DNA of 35,834 bases from positions 1-35,834 of the forward strand of contig UQMF01000020.1 in NCBI GenBank assembly GCA_900542145.1, read 5' to 3'. The DNA comes from an uncultured Oscillospiraceae bacterium. Lineage in GTDB: Bacteria; Bacillota; Clostridia; Oscillospirales; Ruminococcaceae. Under the pieces are notes generated by a model. It searched no databases, was not told the DNA's origin, and saw only the letters and a list, made by a program, of their open reading frames with translations. Positions 32,452-35,834 of the stretch are shown here, one piece after another. Both the position numbers and the translations under genes were made by a program. The first letter of the stretch is position 1. Every line of letters starts with the position of its first letter.

Positions 32452-33077
32452 TTGATACCCTGTGATTATGGGCGTCGCGGAGGAGAAAACAAGGATACTG
32501 CCGACAGGCAGATTCAGAGGAACGAAATGTATTTTGTGGTTGGCGGAATGCCGGAGCCTGTTCTTGTATGGACGGAAGATCAGGACATCAGGGAAACCGA
32601 CCGTGTGCTTTCCAATATAATAATGTCATACGGCAAAGCACGCCGAACCGACTGACGTACCGAAGATACAGCTTATATGGGATTCGCTTCCGTCGCAGCT
32701 TGCAAGGAAAAACAAGAAGTTCCTGTACATCGCGGTAAAGGACGGCGCAAGGGCGAGGGAGTATGAAAACGCCCTTAACTGGCTCTACAATGCCGACCTG
32801 GTTCGTAAGACATTCCGTATCAGCAAGCCGGACTTCCGTTGTCTGCATATGATGACCTGACGGCGTTCAAAATCTATATGTCAGATGTGGGACTGCTCAG
32901 AAAGCATTCTCACTTAGCGACCAGCGCATTTGCGGACAGTACCAGGAGCAGACCCCGATCATGTTGAGGTTTTCACTGATGAATCTGTCGTTTGACGGAA
33001 AAGTCCTTAATATACCGCTGTTCCTCGCGGACAGGGCAGTGGATTTGATCAGACTGGCACTTAGCCGGAATGCATAA
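32452..33077 (+). pseudogene. ATPase of the AAA/DUF4143 family, broken into several frames
   Basis: Homology passes through three reading frames. The first part reads MYFVVGGMPEPVLVWTEDQDIRETDRVLSNIIMSYGKA (to about 32640). The next reads PKIQLIWDSLPSQLARKNKKFLYIAVKDGA and ALNWLYNADLVRKTFRISKP (to about 32830). Then AYDDLTAFKIYMSDVGLLRKHSHLATSAFADS and a final LRFSLMNLSFDGKVLNIPLFLADRAVDLI, ending at 33077. The P-loop N-terminal domain is missing and stretches are deleted. Members of this family are element-associated ATPases of unclear role. It is a decaying remnant. Confidence 0.8.
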
Positions 33078-33088
33078 GTATAAAGCAA

Positions 33089-33124
33089 AGCACCTGCCAC
33101 AATGACAGGTGCTAAGTTGTTTTT
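33089..33124. terminator. Terminator between the ATPase remnant and the Rpn module
   Basis: The stem AGCACCTG/CAGGTGCT (33089-33096 with 33106-33113) is followed by a T-run at 33119-33124 on the plus strand. On the minus strand the tail is TTGCTTTATAC, so it probably also ends the Rpn transcript. Confidence 0.65.
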
Positions 33125-33155
33125 TCAACGAGTTTTTTTACGATTCTGCTTATAG

Positions 33156-33335
33156 CTATTGTCTGACCTGCTCTGAAAGTTCATCAACGATATTTATGTC
33201 GATGTTGAGTATCTGTGAGATTTTCTCAGGAGACAGATCGGTGCTTTTCAACATGTTTAATGCAGCTTCACGCTTGGTATCATTTTTAGCCGCAGAAACT
33301 TCTTTTTCAATGATTTCATCTACTATTCTGCTCAT
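33156..33335 (-). pseudogene. Detached duplicate of the Rpn C-terminal helical module
   Basis: The 59 residues from the ATG at 33335 (MSRIVDEIIEKEVSAAKND...LSPEKISQILNIDINIVDELSEQVRQ) closely mirror the last 55 residues of the adjacent Rpn gene (MCRIVEEIVEKEVAAAKRED...VVDELSKQVRQ). It has no ribosome site and lies just downstream in another frame, so it is a diverged tandem duplication. Whether it is expressed as a small protein is unknown. Confidence 0.6.
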
Positions 33336-33339
33336 AGCT

Positions 33340-34137
33340 TTACTGTCTGACCTGTTTTGAGAGTTCATCAACAACGTCTTTGTCAATTTTGAGTATTCGT
33401 GAAATTTCCTCAGGGGACATCTTAGTGCTTTTCAGCAGATTAATTACATCTTCACGCTTAGCCGCAGCAACTTCTTTTTCAACAATCTCTTCTACGATTC
33501 TGCACATAGTCTGTAAGCCCTCCTTTGAATTCTTGAAATATCCGGCTCTGTCCGAAAGTACTTTATAGCTGTATCTGTCAGGGTCAACGCACGCGAAATC
33601 CCTCATCAGCCTTCCAAGCTTGGTGTCGTCCTGAATCTGGCTGTTCACATACAGAATATGCGAACCGTCATCAAATTTATCCGGCGTTCCGTTGATCATC
33701 CTGTCGATGACGTACAGCGGCTTGTTCTGTCTGAGAATGTCGTTCTCCGTTATGAAGATAACATAGGTTTCCGGCAGTTCGTCGTAATTCTCGCTTGAAA
33801 GCAGCGTGTCAGCGTCGATCATGCTGCTTATGTACCGCGCACGCTTGGGAGTAGCGCCGCGGTCGCTGCGCTGTATCTCTATATCGTATTTTGTGCCCTT
33901 GGAGTCCTCCGCATACACGTCCAGCCTTACCGAGTGGTTCTTCAGGCTGTTTATCGGATACTGCGTCCAGGTTTTCTTTACTGTAATATCGTCGCGGTCG
34001 AGTATTATCCTTATGACCAGCTCCGCGCAGGCTTTGTCGGACAGCACGGCTGTCATAAAGTTGTCGTCCATAAGGCGCATAGCCTTGATCTTCTGCTCAA
34101 GCTCTGCGCGTTTCTGTTCTCTTGTTGAATCGATCAT
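33340..34137 (-). CDS. Rpn-family PD-(D/E)XK nuclease, second copy
   Basis: This 265-residue paralogue of the gene at 4132 has AMRLMDDNFMTAVLSDKACAELVIRIILDRDDITVKKTWTQ at the N terminus. The nuclease core reads VRLDVYAEDSKGTKYDIEIQRSDRGATPKRARYISSMID. TYVIFITENDILRQNKPLY and a C-terminal HTH-like module follow. The ATG has GGAGGATACGAC before it. The two copies share the whole layout but differ at many positions, so the duplication is old or they were acquired separately. Both sit in mobile or patchwork DNA. Confidence 0.87.
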   Translation of the reverse strand: MIDSTREQKRAELEQKIKAMRLMDDNFMTAVLSDKACAELVIRIILDRDDITVKKTWTQYPINSLKNHSVRLDVYAEDSKGTKYDIEIQRSDRGATPKRARYISSMIDADTLLSSENYDELPETYVIFITENDILRQNKPLYVIDRMINGTPDKFDDGSHILYVNSQIQDDTKLGRLMRDFACVDPDRYSYKVLSDRAGYFKNSKEGLQTMCRIVEEIVEKEVAAAKREDVINLLKSTKMSPEEISRILKIDKDVVDELSKQVRQ

Positions 34138-34224
34138 GTCGTATCCTCCATGCCTGTTACTTGTATTTTACCACATAATTGGTGATTAGTCAAGTGTTCA
34201 GGCGGTCGTTGAGCCCTTATGTAA

Positions 34225-34392
34225 TCATGTTTTGCCCGAGGTCTTATCCAGTGCGACAGCCAGCACTTCGGACTGTATCAATGTGTTCAATGAGGGGTCG
34301 CCCTCGCGGATACGCATGGTGCGTCTGATTTCCTTGGGGATAACGATACGTCCGAGGTCATCGATACGGCGGACGATTCCGGTAGCTTTCAT
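34225..34392 (-). pseudogene. Truncated spoVT duplicate (AbrB domain fragment)
   Basis: The 55-codon frame starts with the exact spoVT N terminus (MKATGIVRRIDDLGRIVIP... to REGDP). It then diverges at 34294 into SLNTLIQSEVLAVALDKTSGKT. The ribosome site and promoter region are duplicated too, so it may still be transcribed. About half of the AbrB hairpin domain remains. If stable it might interfere with SpoVT dimers, but most likely it is a passive scar. Confidence 0.8.
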
Positions 34393-34488
34393 ATATAAAT
34401 TCCTCCGTTGTTTAAAAATAACAGCATTTCTGCCTGTGAAGGTATTGTCTGTCTTTTCCGTGGAATTATTCATGCGGTTTCGACAAAA
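34295..34488. repeat. Direct repeat copy 2: spoVT promoter and 5' codons
   Basis: This matches 25811-26004 in the same orientation, 8,484 bases away. The first 180 bases are identical as read by eye, followed by two mismatches in the last 14. The repeats bracket the patchwork region 26005-34294. Confidence 0.9.
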
Positions 34489-34517
34489 AATGCGAACGAC
34501 TAGTAAAAACGGCATGC

Positions 34518-34546
34518 TTGAAATCCATGTGGATATGTGTTATAAT
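34518..34546 (+). promoter_or_regulatory. Promoter ahead of the broken LysR gene
   Basis: TTGAAA (34518-34523), a 17-bp spacer and TATAAT (34541-34546) lie 37 bases before the ATG at 34583. Confidence 0.6.
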
Positions 34547-34582
34547 CAAATCAGTTTATTATAGCAGGAAGAGGTCAGAGCC

Positions 34583-35477
34583 ATGACATTACAGCAGCTT
34601 AAATATGCCGTTACCGCTGCCGACAATGGAACCATAAGCGAAGCCGCGCAGTCGCTTTTCATAGCGCAGCCCAGTCTCACTAACGCAATAAAGGAGCTGG
34701 AGAACGAGTTTGACATCACGATTTTCCATCGCACCAACAAGGATATAATCATCACAAACGAAGGCAGTGAGTTCCTCGGGTTGCGGGGCAGGTATTGCAG
34801 CAGGTCGGGCTTCTGGAGGAAAAATACCTCAGCGGCGAATGCCAAAGCAGATCTTTTCCGTGTCAACGCAGCATTATTCCTTTTGCGGTGAGCGCGTTCG
34901 TGGATATAATCCGGCAGTTTGGCAACAAGAATTACGACTTTACGCTTCGCGAGACCCAGACCTACAAATAATTCACGACGTCAGCCAGTTCCGAAGTGAG
35001 GTCGGAATACTATACCTTTCCGGCGAGAACGAGTACATCATGTCGAAAATAATTGAGCAGAGCGGACTGAGATTCGACGAGCTTTTCACCGCGAAGCCGC
35101 ACGTTTTCATCAGTTCAAAGCACCCTCTCGCGAAGAAACGCAAAATAACTCCGCAGCAGCTTGAGGAATATCCGTTCCTGTCGTTCGAGCAGGGCAGCTA
35201 CAATTCGTTCTATTTTTCCGAGGAAATAATGAGACTCGTGAACCGCAGCATGACGATAAAGGTCCGCGACCGTGCAACGCTGTTCAACCTGCTGGTGGGA
35301 CTCAACGGCTACACAATATGCACCGGAATAATCAGCACGGAGCTTAACGGCGAGAACATAATCTCGCGCCCACTTGACGTTGACGAATACATCAGGGTCG
35401 GAACAGTCACACGCCGTGGAGTAAATCTCACAAGACTCGGTGAGGAATATATCAAAGCGCTTCACGCTCACATCTGA
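34583..35477 (+). pseudogene. LysR-family regulator inactivated by frameshifts
   Basis: The N-terminal HTH is intact: MTLQQLKYAVTAADNGTISEAAQSLFIAQPSLTNAIKELENEFD. The frame is lost near 34780. The middle matches in other frames (AFVDIIRQFGNKNYDFTLRETQTY), and a one-base deletion near 34968 puts IIHDVSQFRSEVGILYLS in yet another frame. The substrate-binding half then runs intact to 35477 (PHVFISSKHPLAKKRKITPQQLEEYPFLSFEQG...). At least three indels are needed to restore the gene. The promoter and most of the coding sequence remain, so the decay looks recent. Confidence 0.85.
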
Positions 35478-35555
35478 TATAGCTTTTAGCTATTACAGAC
35501 CGGGTTGAAATAGTATTGTACAAATCGTGTATCGTATGATATAATGACATCATCA

Positions 35556-35700
35556 CAGAAAGCTTGAAAACAAGCAGTCCATAATCAGCCGAATCCGCGA
35601 GGCAGCGAAGACAGTTCCGCTGGACAGACTTTATCTCAGTCCGCAGTGCGGATTCGCCTCCTGCGAGATAGGCAACAATGGAAGGCGGGACGCTCCGTAA
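35556..35700 (+). pseudogene. C-terminal fragment of a MetE-like (cobalamin-independent methionine synthase family) protein
   Basis: A start-less frame reads KLENKQSIISRIREAAKTVPLDRLYLSPQCGFASCEIGN and then departs into NGRRDAP and a stop. PLDRLYLSPQCGFAS resembles the zinc-binding Cys region near the C terminus of MetE-type proteins. The rest of the gene is missing on both sides. A promoter-like TTGTAC...TATAAT lies just upstream (about 35516-35545). It is a remnant only. Confidence 0.6.
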
Positions 35701-35714
35701 AGACTGATATAAAA

Positions 35715-35741
35715 ATGAGCCCGGTATTTTACCGGGCTCAT
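35715..35741 (-). terminator. Terminator-like hairpin near the right edge
   Basis: A perfect 12-bp stem ATGAGCCCGGTA/TACCGGGCTCAT has a 3-base loop and is followed on the minus strand by TTTTTATAT. Two further palindromes (GCCCGC/GCGGGC near 35769 and GACCC/GGGTC near 35802) follow to the right. I see no gene in 35742-35834. Confidence 0.6.
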
Positions 35742-35834
35742 TCCAGTCTGTCGAAAAAGTAAATTTTTGCCCGCGAAGCGGGCTTTTGAAATCAATTTTT
35801 TGACCCAGCTTTGCCGGGTCAAAAAATACTTCTA

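Noticed and set aside
35742..35834. Clustered palindromes at the right edge as a CRISPR or REP array
   Set aside because: The hairpins differ in sequence and are not repeats of one another.

Overview
The window looks like a chromosomal segment of a gut-type, spore-forming Clostridia member, most likely in the Ruminococcus/Oscillospiraceae neighbourhood. This rests on a spoVT gene, AGGAGG-type ribosome sites, TTGACA/TATAAT promoters, acetate kinase, GH31 sugar-use genes, and Rpn and RepA_N/ParA families common in such genomes. No rRNA gene is present, and the only tRNA sequence is a 3' fragment. All family names come from reading the translations; no database search was run.

Positions 1-8792 are the right end of an integrated conjugative or plasmid-like element. 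On the minus strand lie a repA remnant, parA-parB, an Rpn nuclease, a small protein and XRE regulator, a second parB, and the start of a giant helicase/methylase protein that runs off the left edge. The element ends at a tyrosine recombinase remnant followed by the 3' end of a tRNA-Ser gene (8764-8792), read here as an attachment site. Several of its genes are broken: repA, exonuclease, integrase and the helicase N terminus. It therefore looks immobile, although its partition genes are intact.

Positions 8800-25370 look like ordinary chromosome with intact operons. In order they hold a possible small RNA, an autoregulated marR-MATE operon, two half-size chromate transporters facing a LysR gene, and a small protein-DUF3737-patB operon. 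Next come an isolated cas5-cas7 pair of subtype I-C and a murL-murD pair. A mutarotase-like gene, tmcAL, ackA, an NfeD-like gene, a HAD hydrolase and a small anchored protein follow.

Positions 25370-35834 start with intact spoVT. Its promoter and first codons are repeated about 8.5 kb away, so the two copies bracket a patchwork. That patchwork contains a truncated secreted protein joined to an AraC fragment, a dead serine recombinase, an intact AraC-regulated GH31 and MFS pair, a 207-bp palindromic MITE-like element, a broken ATPase, and a second Rpn nuclease. Past the second copy lie a broken LysR gene and a methionine-synthase-like fragment.

The most unusual feature is the two-gene cas5-cas7 island (15459-17037). 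It has the RNA-processing and backbone subunits of a type I-C CRISPR complex, with the Cas5 catalytic triad retained. No cas8, cas3, cas1, cas2, cas4 or repeat array is visible nearby. Also notable are the murL-murD pair (an alternative route to D-glutamate in peptidoglycan), the duplicated spoVT 5' region, the MITE-like palindrome, the iteron-like repeats inside repA, and a three-way-junction sequence ahead of parA.
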